This document shows positions 18,925 through 29,952 of a stretch of 64,000 bases of DNA, piece after piece. The notes below the pieces were generated by a model, which was given only the letters and a program-made list of their open reading frames with translations, was not told the origin of the DNA and did no database searches. The position numbers and the translations under genes were made by a program. The stretch is from Methylobacterium thuringiense. Lineage in GTDB: Bacteria > Pseudomonadota > Alphaproteobacteria > Rhizobiales > Beijerinckiaceae. The stretch's first letter is position 1. Each line of letters opens with the position of its first letter. Where the stretch lies: positions 186,001-250,000 of the forward strand of contig NZ_BPRA01000001.1 of assembly GCF_022179645.1 (NCBI RefSeq). The letters are read 5' to 3'.

Positions 18925-20391
18925 ATGACCGACACGACCTCCCTCTGGACGCCGGCCGCGCTCGAAGCGGCTACCGGCGGCCTCCTTCACGGCGACGCAC
19001 GCGCCATCACCGGCGCCTCGATCGACACCCGCACGCTGCAACCCGGCGACCTCTTTTTCGCGATCAGGGGTGAAGCCCGCGATGGGCACGCCTTCGTGCG
19101 CGGTGCCCTGGAGAACGGCGCCGGTGCGGCCGTGGTCTCCCAGGACCGCGCGAAAGAATTCGCAGACGCCGGCCCGGTGCTCGCGGTCGCCGCCGGCAGC
19201 GAAGACCCGGTCCTCGACGCCATGCGTGCGCTGGGCATCGCCTCCCGCGCCCGCTCAAGCGCCGGCATCGTCGCGGTGACGGGCTCCGTCGGCAAGACCG
19301 GCACCAAGGAGGCGCTGCGCCACGTGCTCTCGGCCCAAGGCGAGACCCACGCCTCGGTCGCCTCCTACAACAACCATTGGGGCGTGCCGCTGACGCTGAC
19401 GCGCATGCCTTCGAGCGCCCGCTACGGCGTCTTCGAGATCGGCATGAACCACGCGGCCGAGATCGTGCCGCTGGCGGCGCAGGTCCGGCCGCAGGTGGCG
19501 CTCGTCGTCACCGTCGAGCCGGTGCATATCGAGCACTTCCGCTCGCTCTCGGCCATCGCCGACGCCAAGGGCGAGATATTCTCGGGGATCGAGCCCGGCG
19601 GGGTCGCGATCTTCAACCGCGACAACGCCAATTTCGAGCGGTTGCTGGCCCATGCCCGCGCCTCGCAGGCCGGCCGCGTGATCAGCTTCGGCGAGCACGC
19701 GGAGGCCGACGTGCGGGCGAACCGCATCGTCACCCGGCCCGACCTGTCGGTGGTCGACGCGAGCGTGATGGGCGTGCCGGTCACCTATCAGCTCGGCACG
19801 GCCGGCCGGCACACCGCGATGAATTCTCTGGGGGTTCTCGCCGTCGTTCACGCCCTCGGCGCGGATCTCGCCCGCGCCGCAATCTCGCTCGCTGGGCTCA
19901 AACCCCCAGTCGGGCGCGGCGAGCGCACGGCGCTGACCATCGGAGACGGCGCGGCTTTTCTGGTCGACGAGAGCTACAACGCGAACCCGGCCTCGATCCG
20001 CGCCGCCCTGGCGACGCTCAGCGGCATCGAGACCAGCGGACGTGGACGGCGAATCGCCGTGCTCGGCGACATGCTGGAACTCGGGCCCTCGGCCGAGCAG
20101 CGCCACCGCGAACTCGCCGACGCGGTCCGCGCCAGCGGCATCGACCTCGTCTTCACGGCAGGCTCCATGATGCGCCACCTGTTCGAGGCTCTGCCGGTGG
20201 CCAACCGCGGCATCGCCGCCGCGACCTCGGCGGACCTCGTCGACGCGGTGCTCGACAGCCTGCGCCCGGGTGACGCCGTGATGGTGAAGGGCTCGAACTC
20301 GATCCGGATGGGCAGGATTGTCGAAGCGGTGAAGGCCCGCTATGCGGTCGGCACCGATCCGCGGGAAGCACCACTCAAGGTAGCGCCCTGA
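18925..20391 (+). CDS. murF: UDP-MurNAc-tripeptide:D-alanyl-D-alanine ligase
   Basis: MurF completes the UDP-MurNAc-pentapeptide precursor by adding D-Ala-D-Ala in the cytoplasm. The protein has 488 residues. The P-loop is VTGSVGKTGTKEAL (the GKTxTKE variant typical of MurF), the central domain has EIGMNHAAEI and EPVHIEHF, and the C-terminal part includes VDESYNANPASIRAAL and GDMLELG. GGAGG sits seven bases before the ATG. It follows murE and precedes mraY by about 60 bases, in the usual cluster order. Confidence 0.95.
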   Translation: MTDTTSLWTPAALEAATGGLLHGDARAITGASIDTRTLQPGDLFFAIRGEARDGHAFVRGALENGAGAAVVSQDRAKEFADAGPVLAVAAGSEDPVLDAMRALGIASRARSSAGIVAVTGSVGKTGTKEALRHVLSAQGETHASVASYNNHWGVPLTLTRMPSSARYGVFEIGMNHAAEIVPLAAQVRPQVALVVTVEPVHIEHFRSLSAIADAKGEIFSGIEPGGVAIFNRDNANFERLLAHARASQAGRVISFGEHAEADVRANRIVTRPDLSVVDASVMGVPVTYQLGTAGRHTAMNSLGVLAVVHALGADLARAAISLAGLKPPVGRGERTALTIGDGAAFLVDESYNANPASIRAALATLSGIETSGRGRRIAVLGDMLELGPSAEQRHRELADAVRASGIDLVFTAGSMMRHLFEALPVANRGIAAATSADLVDAVLDSLRPGDAVMVKGSNSIRMGRIVEAVKARYAVGTDPREAPLKVAP

Positions 20392-20450
20392 CCGAATGAC
20401 GCCGGCCGTCACGCAGCGCGGCCACGTTCCCTGACACCGCGGCCCCCGAC

Positions 20451-21533
20451 ATGCTTTATCTCCTTTCGGAACTGTCGAGCAGCGTCAACGCGCTCAACGT
20501 GTTCCGCTACATCACCTTCCGCACCGGCGGCGCGCTGTTCACGGCGGGCCTGTTCGTGTTCTGGTTCGGCCCTTGGATCATCTCCCTGCTGCGCCTGCGC
20601 CAGGGCAAGGGCCAGCCGATCCGCGAGGACGGCCCGCAGACCCACCTCGTGAAGCGCGGCACGCCGACCATGGGCGGGCTGATGATCCTGGCGGGCTTTC
20701 TCGTTGCCGTGATCCTATGGGCCAACCCGCGCAACCACTACGTCTGGGTGACGCTGGCCGTCACCGTCGGCTTCGGCGCGATCGGCTTCTACGACGACTA
20801 CCTCAAGGTGACGAAGCAGTCCCATCTCGGATTTTCCGGCAAGTTCCGGCTGGCGCTCGAAGCCGCCATCGCCGGCGCCGCCTGCCTGCTGATCTCGATC
20901 TACTCGCCCGCCGGCCTGCAGAACGAACTCGCCTTCCCGGTCTTCAAGGACGCGCTGCTGAACCTCGGCTGGTTCTGGGTCATCTTCGCGGCCTTCGTCA
21001 TCGTCGGCGCCGGCAACGCAGTGAACATCACCGACGGTCTCGACGGCCTCGCCATCGTGCCGGTGATGATCGCCTGCGGCACCTTCGGCGTCATCGCCTA
21101 CCTCGTCGGCAATTCCTTCACCGCCGGCTACCTGCAGGTGAACTACGTCCGCGACACCGGCGAGCTCGCGGTGGTCACGGGTGCGGTGATCGGAGCGGGC
21201 CTCGGCTTCCTCTGGTTCAACGCGCCGCCCGCGCAGATCTTCATGGGCGATACCGGCTCTCTGGCGCTCGGGGGCCTTCTCGGCACCATCGCCGTGGCGA
21301 CGAAGCACGAGATCGTGCTCGCCATCGTCGGCGGCCTGTTCGTGTTGGAGATGATGTCGGTGATCATCCAGGTCGCCTCGTTCAAGCTCACGGGCAAGCG
21401 CGTCTTCCGGATGGCGCCGATCCACCACCATTTCGAGCAGAAGGGCTGGAAGGAGGCACAGGTCGTGATCCGCTTCTGGATCATCGCCGTGATCCTGGCG
21501 CTCGCCGGCCTCGCCACGCTGAAGCTGCGCTGA
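20451..21533 (+). CDS. mraY: Phospho-N-acetylmuramoyl-pentapeptide transferase
   Basis: MraY transfers phospho-MurNAc-pentapeptide to undecaprenyl phosphate, forming lipid I at the inner membrane. The 360-residue polytopic protein shows about ten hydrophobic segments and the catalytic Asp-rich motifs: FYDDYLK after the third segment, [10 protein letters not shown], and [12 protein letters not shown]. The C terminus has the conserved [15 protein letters not shown] loop. MurD starts four bases after its stop, so the pair is almost certainly cotranscribed. Confidence 0.96.
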   Translation: MLYLLSELSSSVNALNVFRYITFRTGGALFTAGLFVFWFGPWIISLLRLRQGKGQPIREDGPQTHLVKRGTPTMGGLMILAGFLVAVILWANPRNHYVWVTLAVTVGFGAIGFYDDYLKVTKQSHLGFSGKFRLALEAAIAGAACLLISIYSPAGLQNELAFPVFKDALLNLGWFWVIFAAFVIVGAGNAVNITDGLDGLAIVPVMIACGTFGVIAYLVGNSFTAGYLQVNYVRDTGELAVVTGAVIGAGLGFLWFNAPPAQIFMGDTGSLALGGLLGTIAVATKHEIVLAIVGGLFVLEMMSVIIQVASFKLTGKRVFRMAPIHHHFEQKGWKEAQVVIRFWIIAVILALAGLATLKLR

Positions 21534-21537
21534 GACG

Positions 21538-22899
21538 ATGACGCCCGCCACCACCTTCGCCGGCCAAAAGCTCGTCCTGTTCGGCCTCGCCGGCTCCGGC
21601 CTCGCCACGGTCCACGCGCTGAAGGCCGGCGGCGCCGACGTGATCGCCTGGGACGACAGCCCCGAGAGCGCCGAGCGGGCGCGCGGCCTCGGCATCACCG
21701 TCTCGGACCCGCGCGAGGCGGACTGGTCCGGCTTCTCCGCGCTCGTACTCTCGCCCGGCGTGCCGCTGACCCATCCCGAGCCGCACTGGACGGTGGAACT
21801 GGCAAAGGCGGCCGGCATCCCGATCATCGGCGACATCGAGATCTTCTGCCGTGAGCGCGCGGCGGTTGCGCCGGATGCCCCATTCGTCGCGATCACCGGC
21901 ACCAACGGCAAATCGACCACGACGGCGCTGATCGCCCACGTGCTGGCCCAAGCCGGCTACGACGTGCAGATGGGCGGCAATATCGGCACCGCGATCCTGT
22001 TGTTGGAACCGCCGTCGCGCGAACGCATCCACGTCGTCGAGCTCTCGACCTTCCAGATCGACCTGACGCCGTCGCTGAAGCCGAGCGTCGGCATCCTGCT
22101 CAACCTCACCCCCGACCATCTCGACCGGCACGGCACCATGGAGGCCTATGCCGCCATCAAAGAGCGCGTGGTGGCATCGGCCGACCTCGCCATCGTCGGC
22201 GTCGACGACGCGCATTGCAGGGCCATCGCCGGGCGGCGGACGGGACCGATGGTCCGCGTCCATGTCGCGGGTCACGGCGAAGCCGAGGCGGAGCTGATCG
22301 CGCGAGAGGGCCGGGTGACCGAGGGGGAGGGGGCGGTGCTCGCCGACCTCGACGGAATCGGGTCGCTCCGCGGCGCCCATAACTGGCAGAACGCGGCCGT
22401 TGCCGCCGCGGCCGTGCGCGCCTTCGGCGTCGAGGGCGAGTCGCTGGCCGCCGCCCTGAAAAGCTTCCCGGGTCTCGCGCATCGCATGGAACAGGTCGGA
22501 CGGCGCGGGCGCGTACTGTTCGTCAACGATTCCAAGGCGACCAACGCCGATTCCACCGAGAAGGCGCTCACCGCTTTCCGCGACGTCCATTGGATCGTCG
22601 GCGGCAAGGCGAAGGAGGGCGGGATCGTAGGACTGGCTCCACTGTTCGACCGCGTCGCCCACGCCTACCTGATCGGCGCATCGAGCGCGGCGTTTGCGCA
22701 GACGCTGGACGGGCGCGTGCCCTTCACGCTCTGCGAGACGCTCGACATTGCCACGGCGAAAGCGGCGGAAGCCGCCGCTGCTTCCGAAGCGGCCGAACCC
22801 GTGGTTCTGCTCTCGCCGGCCTGCGCCTCGTACGACCAGTTCCGGAATTTCGAGATCCGGGGCGACCGCTTCCGAGAGTTGGTCAAGGCGCTGGGCTGA
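21538..22899 (+). CDS. murD: UDP-MurNAc-L-alanine:D-glutamate ligase
   Basis: MurD adds D-glutamate to UDP-MurNAc-L-alanine in the cytoplasm. The 453-residue Mur ligase opens with a Rossmann-like UDP-binding domain ([16 protein letters not shown]). The P-loop is [13 protein letters not shown], followed by [10 protein letters not shown] and [20 protein letters not shown] (19-residue blocks of the central domain). The C-terminal domain includes [16 protein letters not shown] and [12 protein letters not shown]. It ends the first half of the cluster; two minus-strand chemoreceptor genes follow, so transcription from the murE-D block presumably stops here. Confidence 0.95.
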   Translation: MTPATTFAGQKLVLFGLAGSGLATVHALKAGGADVIAWDDSPESAERARGLGITVSDPREADWSGFSALVLSPGVPLTHPEPHWTVELAKAAGIPIIGDIEIFCRERAAVAPDAPFVAITGTNGKSTTTALIAHVLAQAGYDVQMGGNIGTAILLLEPPSRERIHVVELSTFQIDLTPSLKPSVGILLNLTPDHLDRHGTMEAYAAIKERVVASADLAIVGVDDAHCRAIAGRRTGPMVRVHVAGHGEAEAELIAREGRVTEGEGAVLADLDGIGSLRGAHNWQNAAVAAAAVRAFGVEGESLAAALKSFPGLAHRMEQVGRRGRVLFVNDSKATNADSTEKALTAFRDVHWIVGGKAKEGGIVGLAPLFDRVAHAYLIGASSAAFAQTLDGRVPFTLCETLDIATAKAAEAAAASEAAEPVVLLSPACASYDQFRNFEIRGDRFRELVKALG

Positions 22900-22935
22900 G
22901 GCGCGCAAGAGGCGGGTTGACCGCCTCGACGCGCC
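22900..22935 (+). terminator. Hairpin after murD
   Basis: GAGGCGG (22909-22915) pairs with CCGCCTC (22921-22927) around the loop GTTGA, extended by outer GGCGC/GCGCC pairing. It lies directly after the murD stop and ahead of the convergent chemoreceptor gene. No T run follows, so it may end transcription weakly, in a Rho-assisted way, or only stabilise the mRNA end. Confidence 0.45.
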
Positions 22936-22936
22936 G

Positions 22937-23017
22937 CAACCCGTCATCGATTTCACGCCTCGCGCGCCGTTCGGGTCCGGGTACCGCTTCGCGGCCCCGG
23001 AATCACGTCGGCGGGAA
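22937..23017. repeat. Dispersed extragenic repeat, family R1, partial copy
   Basis: The segment ends in GGGTACCGCTTCGCGGCCCC GGAATCACG, which matches the end of the copy in cobG (GGGTTCCGCTGCGCGGCCCC GGAGTGACG). Only one half of the element is present. It lies between the convergent murD and chemoreceptor genes. Confidence 0.55.
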
Positions 23018-23019
23018 TT

Positions 23020-24483
23020 CTACCGGGCCAGCACCTGCGCCGCGTTGCGCGTCGTCGCGACGGCGTCGGAGACCTCCGAGACGGCGGTCGAGATCGCGTT
23101 GATGTTCTCCGAGATGTCGCTGACGGCGCGGGAGGCGTCCTGCATGTTGGCCGACATGTCGCGCGTGACGGCGCTCTGCTCCTCCACCGCCGCGGCGGTG
23201 GCGACGACGTGGTTACGCACGATCTCGACCGAGCCGCGGATCGAGTCGAGGGCGCCGACGACCTCGTTGGAGACCGCCTGCACGCTGTTGATCTCGCCGT
23301 TGATCTGATCCGTTGCGCGCGCCGCCTGCGCCGCGAGGTTCTTGACCTCCTGCGCGACGACGGCGAAGCCGCGGCCGGCATCGCCCGCGCGGGCAGCCTC
23401 GATCGTGGCGTTGAGTGCGAGCAGGTTGATCTGCGAGGCGATGGTGTTGATGAGACCGACGATGCCGGTCATCGAGCTCGCCGCATCCGAGAGCCGGCGC
23501 GTGAAGTCGCTTGCCTGCTGCACGCGATCGAAGGCCAGGTCGGTGGCGTCCTGCGACTTCGCCATGCTCTGCGAGATCTCGGAGACAGAGGCGGCGAGCT
23601 CTTCCGCCGCGGCGGCCATCGTCTGGACGCTGCCCGAGGTCATTTGGGCTGCGCCGATCGCCGCGCCGGATTCGCGGCGCGAGCGCGTCACGGCATGCTC
23701 GATGTCCTCGATCATGGTGCCGAGCCGCGCGAGCAGGTTGATCTGATCGGTGATGTCGGTGGCGAACTTCACGACCTTGTAGGGTCGGCCGGAGGCGTCG
23801 ACGATCGGGTTGTAGCTCGCCTGGATCCAGACCTCGAGCCCACCCTTGCCGATGCGCTTGTAGCGGTCGGCCTGATAGATGCCCTGCTTCAGGGCAGCCC
23901 AGAATGCGGCGTAGTCACCGCTCGCGCGATACACGGGATCGATGAAGATGCGGTGGTGCTGGCCCTTGATCTCGGCGAGCGTGTAGCCGGTCAACGTCAG
24001 GAAGCTGTCGTTCGCCTCGAGGATCTCGCCGTCCAGGGTGAAGGAGATGACGCCCTGCGCCTTGCGGATTGCGGCGATCTGGCTGGCGCGGTCGGCGTCC
24101 TCGGCCTTCTGGCGCGTGATGTCGGTGGCGAACTTGACGACCTTGGTGGGCTTGCCGTCCCGTCCGAAGATCGGGTTGTAGGAGGCCTCGATCCAGACCT
24201 CGCGGCCGTCCTTGCCGATGCGCTTGAACTGTGCGGCCTGGAACTCGCCGGCGCGCAACTTGTCCCAGAAGGCGCGGTATTCCGGGGACTGCCGGTAGGC
24301 GGGCTCGACCAGCATGCCATGAGGCTGTCCGACGATTTCGGCCAGCGAATAGCCGATTGCCCCGAGAAAATTTGCATTGGCCTTAATTATAATTCCGGAC
24401 AAATCGAATTCGATGATCCCTTGAACCCTGTCGAGCGCAGCGAGAGTTGCTTCGGTCTCGATATGTTTTTTCAATGCAAACAT
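23020..24483 (-). CDS. Soluble methyl-accepting chemotaxis protein with two PAS domains
   Basis: This 487-residue cytoplasmic chemoreceptor (no membrane segment or signal peptide) has two tandem PAS domains at about 1-125 and 130-255 ([40 protein letters not shown]), each with a closing PAC-like VVKFATDIT. The signalling domain follows at about 300-485, including the hairpin tip [20 protein letters not shown] and [12 protein letters not shown]. No CheR-docking pentapeptide ends the protein. The start MFALKK at 24483 was chosen by comparison with the paralogue next door, which begins MFASQK; an upstream Met at 24555 is possible. PAS content suggests energy or redox sensing, an inference. It lies opposite to the flanking cell-wall genes. 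Confidence 0.88.
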   Translation of the reverse strand: MFALKKHIETEATLAALDRVQGIIEFDLSGIIIKANANFLGAIGYSLAEIVGQPHGMLVEPAYRQSPEYRAFWDKLRAGEFQAAQFKRIGKDGREVWIEASYNPIFGRDGKPTKVVKFATDITRQKAEDADRASQIAAIRKAQGVISFTLDGEILEANDSFLTLTGYTLAEIKGQHHRIFIDPVYRASGDYAAFWAALKQGIYQADRYKRIGKGGLEVWIQASYNPIVDASGRPYKVVKFATDITDQINLLARLGTMIEDIEHAVTRSRRESGAAIGAAQMTSGSVQTMAAAAEELAASVSEISQSMAKSQDATDLAFDRVQQASDFTRRLSDAASSMTGIVGLINTIASQINLLALNATIEAARAGDAGRGFAVVAQEVKNLAAQAARATDQINGEINSVQAVSNEVVGALDSIRGSVEIVRNHVVATAAAVEEQSAVTRDMSANMQDASRAVSDISENINAISTAVSEVSDAVATTRNAAQVLAR

Positions 24484-24780
24484 CTGATCGCACTCTATCA
24501 TGAGCGACCCGACGATTACGGCCCCACGCGAAGACGCCGACGACCAGTCAAACAACCGGTGTTAGTGTGATTCGATGTTCCGATCGCAAGGCGGCAGCTG
24601 AATTCCTGCGGCGATCGATAATACCGGATTACTTAAAATTGTCTTTTGCTAGGTTAAATCCACCACTCAGTCAAGAAGTCGACGGTTCGGCCTCCGTCGG
24701 CTCGGGAACCCGACGGCCGGCCGCCACGGGATCGAGGGTCCATGAAGGCGGCTTCCATTAAGCGGCGCTGCACCGACCGA

Positions 24781-25890
24781 TCAGCGGGCCAGCACACGCG
24801 CCGCGTCACGCGTGGTCGTCACCGCGTCCGATACCTGGGTGACACTCGACGAAATCGCCGTGATGTTGTCCGCGATCGTCGCCACGGCGCGAGCGGCATC
24901 CTGCATGTTCGCCGACATGTCGCGGGTCACGGCCGACTGCTCCTCCACCGCGGCAGCCGTCGCGACCACGTGGCTGCGCATCGTGTCGACCGAACCGCGG
25001 ATCGAGGCGAGCGCATCGACGACGTCGTTCGAGATCGCCTGAACGCTCTGGATCTCGCCGTTGATCTGCTCCGTCGCACGGGCGGCTTGCCCGGCAAGAC
25101 TCTTAACCTCCTGCGCGACCACCGCGAAGCCGCGTCCGGCATCGCCGGCCCGTGCCGCTTCGATGGTGGCGTTGAGGGCGAGCAGATTGATCTGCGCGGC
25201 AATGGTGTTGATCAGGCCGACGATCCCGCTCATCGCGTTGGCGGCGACGGAGAGCCGCTTGGTGTAGTCGCCGGCCTCCTGCACACGCTCGAAGGCGCTC
25301 TCGGTCGCGGTCTGGGACTTGGCCATGCTCTGGGAGACCTCGGCGACCGACGCCGCAAGTTCCTCCGTCGCGGCGGCCATGGTCCCGACGCTGCTCGATG
25401 TGGAACGGGCCGCATCGAGGGCCGTGCGCGATTCCTCGGTCGAGCGGCCGAGGGCCTGATCGATCTCGCCGAAATTGCGGTCGATCATGGTCCGCAGGTC
25501 GCCGAGCAGTTTCATCTGCGCGGTGATGTCGGTGGCGAACTTCACGACGCGATAAGGCTTGCCGTCACGTCCGAGCAACGGATTGTAGGAGGCCTCGATC
25601 CAGATGTCGTTGCTCGCCTTGGCGACGCGCTTGAACTGCCCGGCCTGGAACTGGCCCTCGCGCAGCTTGTCCCAGAAGTCGCGATACTCGTTCGAGTTCC
25701 GGTAATCGGGATCGACGAAGATGCCGTGATGACGTCCGATGATCTCGGCACGCGTGTAGCCGACGGCCGCCAGGAAATTCGGGTTGGCATCGAGAATCGT
25801 ACCGGAGAGATCGAACTCGATGATGCCCTGCACGCGATCGAGCGCTGCCAGCTTGGCATCCTTCAAAGCGGTCTTTTGCGATGCAAACAT
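24781..25890 (-). CDS. Soluble methyl-accepting chemotaxis protein with one PAS domain
   Basis: This 369-residue paralogue of the preceding chemoreceptor has a single PAS domain at about 1-125 ([20 protein letters not shown], closing [11 protein letters not shown]) and then the signalling helices. The conserved tip reads [20 protein letters not shown], followed by [12 protein letters not shown]. No membrane segments and no CheR pentapeptide are visible. Near-identical blocks shared with the neighbour (for example [20 protein letters not shown]) show a tandem duplication with gain or loss of one PAS unit. About 300 bases separate the two genes, so they may be transcribed separately. The ligand is unknown. 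Confidence 0.88.
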   Translation of the reverse strand: MFASQKTALKDAKLAALDRVQGIIEFDLSGTILDANPNFLAAVGYTRAEIIGRHHGIFVDPDYRNSNEYRDFWDKLREGQFQAGQFKRVAKASNDIWIEASYNPLLGRDGKPYRVVKFATDITAQMKLLGDLRTMIDRNFGEIDQALGRSTEESRTALDAARSTSSSVGTMAAATEELAASVAEVSQSMAKSQTATESAFERVQEAGDYTKRLSVAANAMSGIVGLINTIAAQINLLALNATIEAARAGDAGRGFAVVAQEVKSLAGQAARATEQINGEIQSVQAISNDVVDALASIRGSVDTMRSHVVATAAAVEEQSAVTRDMSANMQDAARAVATIADNITAISSSVTQVSDAVTTTRDAARVLAR

Positions 25891-26217
25891 TGGATTACTT
25901 CATTCCAAGTTCGAAACTGCGTCGGTTCCGCAGTCAAGCAGATAAAAGGCATCGAGTCCGAACCCGATACTTCGACCCGGCCCATTTTGAGGAACACATC
26001 GAGTTCGTAAGCGGGCTGGTGGACATCACACTCTCTCCGTAATTCATAATACGACCTTAAGTACATTGCCCGGTGCTCCAATCTCTCAGCCCACTGGTGG
26101 AAAGGGCATTTTCAGGCCAAGCGCGGGCCTCTCTAAGGAAGTGTTTACCATTCCCTTTCACGATCCCGGCCGGCTGTGGCGCCCATTCGCGCGGCCTGCC
26201 GGAGGTCACCACCCGCC
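25891..26217. other. Divergent promoter region between the chemoreceptors and ftsW
   Basis: About 330 bases lie between the minus-strand chemoreceptor and the plus-strand ftsW. Because the chemoreceptor genes break the cluster, a promoter for ftsW-murG-murC-murB-ddl-ftsQ-ftsA-ftsZ is expected here. A moderately AT-rich stretch at 26035-26065 (AATTCATAATACGACCTTAA) is the best location. No operator can be named. Confidence 0.4.
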
Positions 26218-27384
26218 ATGATGTCCCGCGCCGAGCGCACGCCCTTGAACGACTGGTGGTGGACCGTGGATCGCGGCCTGCTCGCCGGGCTCGGTTGCCT
26301 GATGGTGGCGGGCCTGGTCTTCCTGATGGGCGGCGGACCGCCGGTGGCCGAGCGCATCGGCCTGCCGACCTTCTACTTCCTGAACCGTCAGGCGATGTAT
26401 CTCGCGCCGACCATCGGGCTGATCATCGCCGTCTCGTTCCTGTCGCTGCGCCACATCCGGCGCTTCGCCCTGGTGACGTGGGTCGCGGGCGTCGCGCTCT
26501 GCGTGCTCGCCGGCAAGTTCGGGCCCGAGATCAAGGGCGCGCATCGCTGGATCCAGTTCGGCCCCTTCGGCCTGCAGCCCTCGGAATTCGTGAAGCCCGC
26601 CTTCGTGGTCGTCGCCGCCTGGGCCTTTTCGGAGGGCGCGCAACGGCGCGACATGCCCGGCGGCATCCTCGCCATGGCGCTCCTGCCGATCACGATCGTG
26701 CCGCTGATCCTGCAACCCGATTTCGGGCAGACGATGCTCATCACCATCGTCTGGTGCACGCTGTTCTTCGTCGCCGGCCTGCACTGGTTCTGGGTTGCGG
26801 GTCTCGGCGCCGCCGGGCTCGTCGGCGTGCTGGCCGCCTACACCTTCCTCCACCACGTCAAGGAGCGCATCAACCGCTTCCTCGACAAGGATTCCGGCGA
26901 CAGCTTCCAGGAATTCTGGTCGCGCGAATCCTTCACCTCCGGCGGCTGGCTCGGCACCGGGCCGGGGGAGGGCGTCGCCAAGCGCCACCTTCCGGATGCA
27001 CATACCGACTTCATCTTCTCCGTGACCGGCGAGGAGTTCGGCGTGCTGGTCTGCCTCGGTCTCGTCGCGCTGTTTGCCTACATCGTCATGCGGGGCCTAA
27101 AGCTCGCGCGACGTACCGACGACACCTTCTCGAGGCTCGCCATCACCGGACTGACAACGCTCTTCGGGCTCCAGGCCTGCATCAACATGGCGGTGAACAC
27201 GCAGCTCATGCCGGCCAAGGGCATGACGCTGCCCTTCGTCTCCTACGGCGGCTCGTCGCTGATCTCGCTGGCGCTCGGCATGGGGTTTTTGGTGGCGCTC
27301 ACCCGCAAGCGGCCCCGCACCACCGCGCTCGGCCAGCGTCCGCCCGGCACGACCCCCTCGGCCGTGCCCGGTCTGATGCAGTGA
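26218..27384 (+). CDS. ftsW: Septal peptidoglycan glycosyltransferase FtsW (SEDS family)
   Basis: FtsW polymerises lipid II glycan strands at the division septum together with FtsI. The 388-residue SEDS protein has about ten membrane segments. Family features include IKGAHRWIQFGPFGLQPSEF (the RW..GxxxxQPSE signature), KPAFVVVAAW, QPDFGQTMLI with the conserved Asp, and FVSYGGSSLI near the C terminus. GGAGGT lies 11 bases before the ATG at 26218; a second ATG follows at 26221. The stop overlaps the murG start as GTGA. Confidence 0.94.
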   Translation: MMSRAERTPLNDWWWTVDRGLLAGLGCLMVAGLVFLMGGGPPVAERIGLPTFYFLNRQAMYLAPTIGLIIAVSFLSLRHIRRFALVTWVAGVALCVLAGKFGPEIKGAHRWIQFGPFGLQPSEFVKPAFVVVAAWAFSEGAQRRDMPGGILAMALLPITIVPLILQPDFGQTMLITIVWCTLFFVAGLHWFWVAGLGAAGLVGVLAAYTFLHHVKERINRFLDKDSGDSFQEFWSRESFTSGGWLGTGPGEGVAKRHLPDAHTDFIFSVTGEEFGVLVCLGLVALFAYIVMRGLKLARRTDDTFSRLAITGLTTLFGLQACINMAVNTQLMPAKGMTLPFVSYGGSSLISLALGMGFLVALTRKRPRTTALGQRPPGTTPSAVPGLMQ

Positions 27385-28490
27385 CGGTCTTCCAACCCCT
27401 CGTTCTGGTCTGCGCGGGCGGGACCGGCGGACACCTGTTTCCCGCCGAGAGTCTCGCCTACGCCCTGAAGGCCCGCGGCATCCGCGTGGCGCTCGCCACC
27501 GATGCGCGGGTCGACTCGATCTCCGGCGAGTTTCCTGCGGAAGAGATCGTCACGATCACTTCGGCGACGCCGTCCGGCCGCTCGATCCTCCAGCGCGCCG
27601 GCGCGATCGGCACGCTCGGCCGGGGTTTCGGCCGTGCCGCGAAGGAGATCCGCCGGCTGAACCCGGCGGCCGTGATCGGCTTCGGCGGCTACCCGACCGT
27701 GCCGCCAGTCCTCGCCGCACAGATGCTGCGCGTACCGACGATCCTGCACGAGCAGAACGCGGTAATGGGCCGGGCCAACGGATTTCTGGCCCGCGGCGCC
27801 CGCGTCATCGCCACCGGTTTCAAGGATGTGCGCGGCGTGCCGGTGAAGGCCACCGCGCGGCGCGTCCATACCGGCAACCCCATCCGCCCCGCCGTATTGG
27901 CGGTCGCCGACACGCCCTATCCGTCGCTCGAACCGGGCAGCCCGCTCCACCTCCTCGTCTTCGGCGGCAGCCAGGGCGCGCGGGTGATGAGCGACGTGGT
28001 GCCCGCCGCGATCGAGGCGCTGCCGGCGGACCTCCGCAACCGGCTGCATATCGTCCAGCAGGCCCGGCCGGAAGACCTGACGGCGGTTCAGAACCGCTAC
28101 CTCGCCATGGGCCTCGCCGGCATCGAAGCCGCCCCGTTCTTTCGCGATCTACCGGGCCGCATGGCGCGCAGCCACCTGATCGTCGCACGCTCCGGCGCCT
28201 CGACGGTCTCCGAGCTCGCCGCGATCGGCCGTCCGTCGATCCTGGTGCCGCTCCCCGGCGCCCTCGACCAGGATCAGGCGGCGAACGCCGAGACGCTCAG
28301 TGCGATCGGAGCGGCGCTGCACTTGCCGCAGACCGCTTTCACCCCGGACCGGCTGACGGCCGAGTTGGTCGACTTCTTCGGAAACCCCGAAAAATTGACC
28401 ACAGCGGCCAAGGCCGCCAAAACCGCGGGCATTCTCGACGCGGCCGAGCGTCTGGCGGCACTCGTCGTCGAGACCGCCGCCCGCACCTGA
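27381..28490 (+). CDS. murG: Lipid II synthase, undecaprenyldiphospho-MurNAc-pentapeptide GlcNAc transferase
   Basis: MurG transfers GlcNAc from UDP-GlcNAc to lipid I at the inner face of the membrane, giving lipid II. The 369-residue GT-B protein has the N-terminal loop CAGGTGGHLFPAESLA, the conserved HEQNAVMGRAN, the second glycine-rich loop LLVFGGSQGARVM, and the UDP-sugar site VARSGASTVSELAAIGRPSI followed by DQDQAANAETL. The GTG start overlaps the ftsW stop by four bases. An open frame extends far upstream through ftsW in another reading frame and is not coding. Confidence 0.95.
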   Translation: MTVFQPLVLVCAGGTGGHLFPAESLAYALKARGIRVALATDARVDSISGEFPAEEIVTITSATPSGRSILQRAGAIGTLGRGFGRAAKEIRRLNPAAVIGFGGYPTVPPVLAAQMLRVPTILHEQNAVMGRANGFLARGARVIATGFKDVRGVPVKATARRVHTGNPIRPAVLAVADTPYPSLEPGSPLHLLVFGGSQGARVMSDVVPAAIEALPADLRNRLHIVQQARPEDLTAVQNRYLAMGLAGIEAAPFFRDLPGRMARSHLIVARSGASTVSELAAIGRPSILVPLPGALDQDQAANAETLSAIGAALHLPQTAFTPDRLTAELVDFFGNPEKLTTAAKAAKTAGILDAAERLAALVVETAART

Positions 28491-28535
28491 TTCTTTTCGT
28501 ATGTTCGCTTCGGCGCCCAAGACGGAACGCACCCT

Positions 28536-29942
28536 ATGAAGCTGCCGGATAAACTCGGACCCATCCACTTCATCGGCATCGGCGGCATCGGCATGTCCGG
28601 TATCGCCGAGGTGATGTCGAACCTCGGCTACACCGTGCAGGGCTCCGACGCGAACGACAACGCGAACGTGCGGCGCCTCGCCGAGAAGGGCATCCGCACC
28701 TTCGTCGGGCATGCGGCCGAAAACGTCGAGGATGCCGCCATCGTCGTGGTCTCCACCGCGATCCAGCGCGACAACCCCGAGCTCATCGCCGCCCGCGACC
28801 GCCGCCTGCCGGTGGTGCGCCGCGCCGAGATGCTCGCCGAGCTGATGCGCTTCAAGTCCTGCGTCGCGGTGGCCGGCACGCACGGCAAGACCACGACGAC
28901 CTCCCTCGTCGCGACCCTGCTCGACGCCGGGAACCTCGACCCCACCGTGATCAACGGCGGCATCATCAACGCCTACGGCACCAACATGCGCATGGGCGCG
29001 GGCGAGTGGATGGTGGTGGAGGCCGACGAGTCGGACGGCACCTTCCTGAGGCTGCCGGCGGACGTCGCCATCGTTACCAATATCGACCCCGAGCATCTCG
29101 ACCATTTCGGCTCGTTCGACGCGATCAAGGACGCCTTCCGGCGCTTCATCGACAACCTGCCGTTCTACGGCTTCGCCGTGATGTGCATCGACCACCCGAT
29201 CGTGCAGGACCTCGTCGGCCATATCGAGGACCGGCGCATCATCACCTACGGCGAGAATCCGCAGGCCGACGTGCGCCTGCTCGACGTCGACCTCAGAGGC
29301 GGCCAGAGCCGTTTTCGCGTGATGATCCGCGACCGCCGGCCCGGCCTGCGCCTCGAGATGGAGGACCTCGTCCTGCCGATGCCGGGCAAGCACAACGCGC
29401 TCAACGCCACCGCCGCGCTCGCTGTCGCCCACGAACTCGGTGTGCCGGCCGACGCGATCCGCAAGGCGCTCGCCGGCTTCGGCGGCGTCAAGCGCCGCTT
29501 CACCCGCACCGGCGAGTGGAACGGCGCCATCATCTTCGACGATTACGGCCACCACCCCGTCGAGATCGCCGCCGTGCTCAAGGCGGCCCGCGCCTCCACC
29601 GACGGCAAGGTCATCGCGATCGTGCAGCCGCACCGCTACACCCGCCTGCAATCGCTGTTCGACGATTTCTGCACCTGCTTCAACGACGCCGACACCGTCA
29701 TCGTCGCCCCGGTCTACGCTGCCGGCGAAGCCCCGATCGAGGGCATCGACCGAGACTCCCTCGTCTCGGGTCTCCGCTCTCGCGGCCACCGCGACGCCGT
29801 GGCGCTGGAAAAGCCGGAGGACCTCGCGGGGATCGTCGCAGGCCATGCGGGGGAGGGCGATTACGTCGTATGCCTCGGGGCGGGGACGATCACGCAGTGG
29901 GCTTATGCGCTGCCGGGTGAGTTGACGGCTTTGAAGGGGTGA
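28536..29942 (+). CDS. murC: UDP-N-acetylmuramate:L-alanine ligase
   Basis: MurC adds the first amino acid, L-alanine, to UDP-MurNAc in the cytoplasm. The 468-residue protein opens with a UDP-binding Rossmann domain ([18 protein letters not shown]). The P-loop is [13 protein letters not shown], and the central domain has [15 protein letters not shown] and [20 protein letters not shown]. The C-terminal domain contains [18 protein letters not shown] and QPHRYTRL. It follows murG by 45 bases and precedes murB by ten. Confidence 0.96.
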   Translation: MKLPDKLGPIHFIGIGGIGMSGIAEVMSNLGYTVQGSDANDNANVRRLAEKGIRTFVGHAAENVEDAAIVVVSTAIQRDNPELIAARDRRLPVVRRAEMLAELMRFKSCVAVAGTHGKTTTTSLVATLLDAGNLDPTVINGGIINAYGTNMRMGAGEWMVVEADESDGTFLRLPADVAIVTNIDPEHLDHFGSFDAIKDAFRRFIDNLPFYGFAVMCIDHPIVQDLVGHIEDRRIITYGENPQADVRLLDVDLRGGQSRFRVMIRDRRPGLRLEMEDLVLPMPGKHNALNATAALAVAHELGVPADAIRKALAGFGGVKRRFTRTGEWNGAIIFDDYGHHPVEIAAVLKAARASTDGKVIAIVQPHRYTRLQSLFDDFCTCFNDADTVIVAPVYAAGEAPIEGIDRDSLVSGLRSRGHRDAVALEKPEDLAGIVAGHAGEGDYVVCLGAGTITQWAYALPGELTALKG

Positions 29943-29952
29943 GGGAACCCCG

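Noticed and set aside
22900-22935. A strong intrinsic terminator after murD
   Set aside because: The stem is good but no T run follows, so it is listed only as a hairpin with modest confidence.
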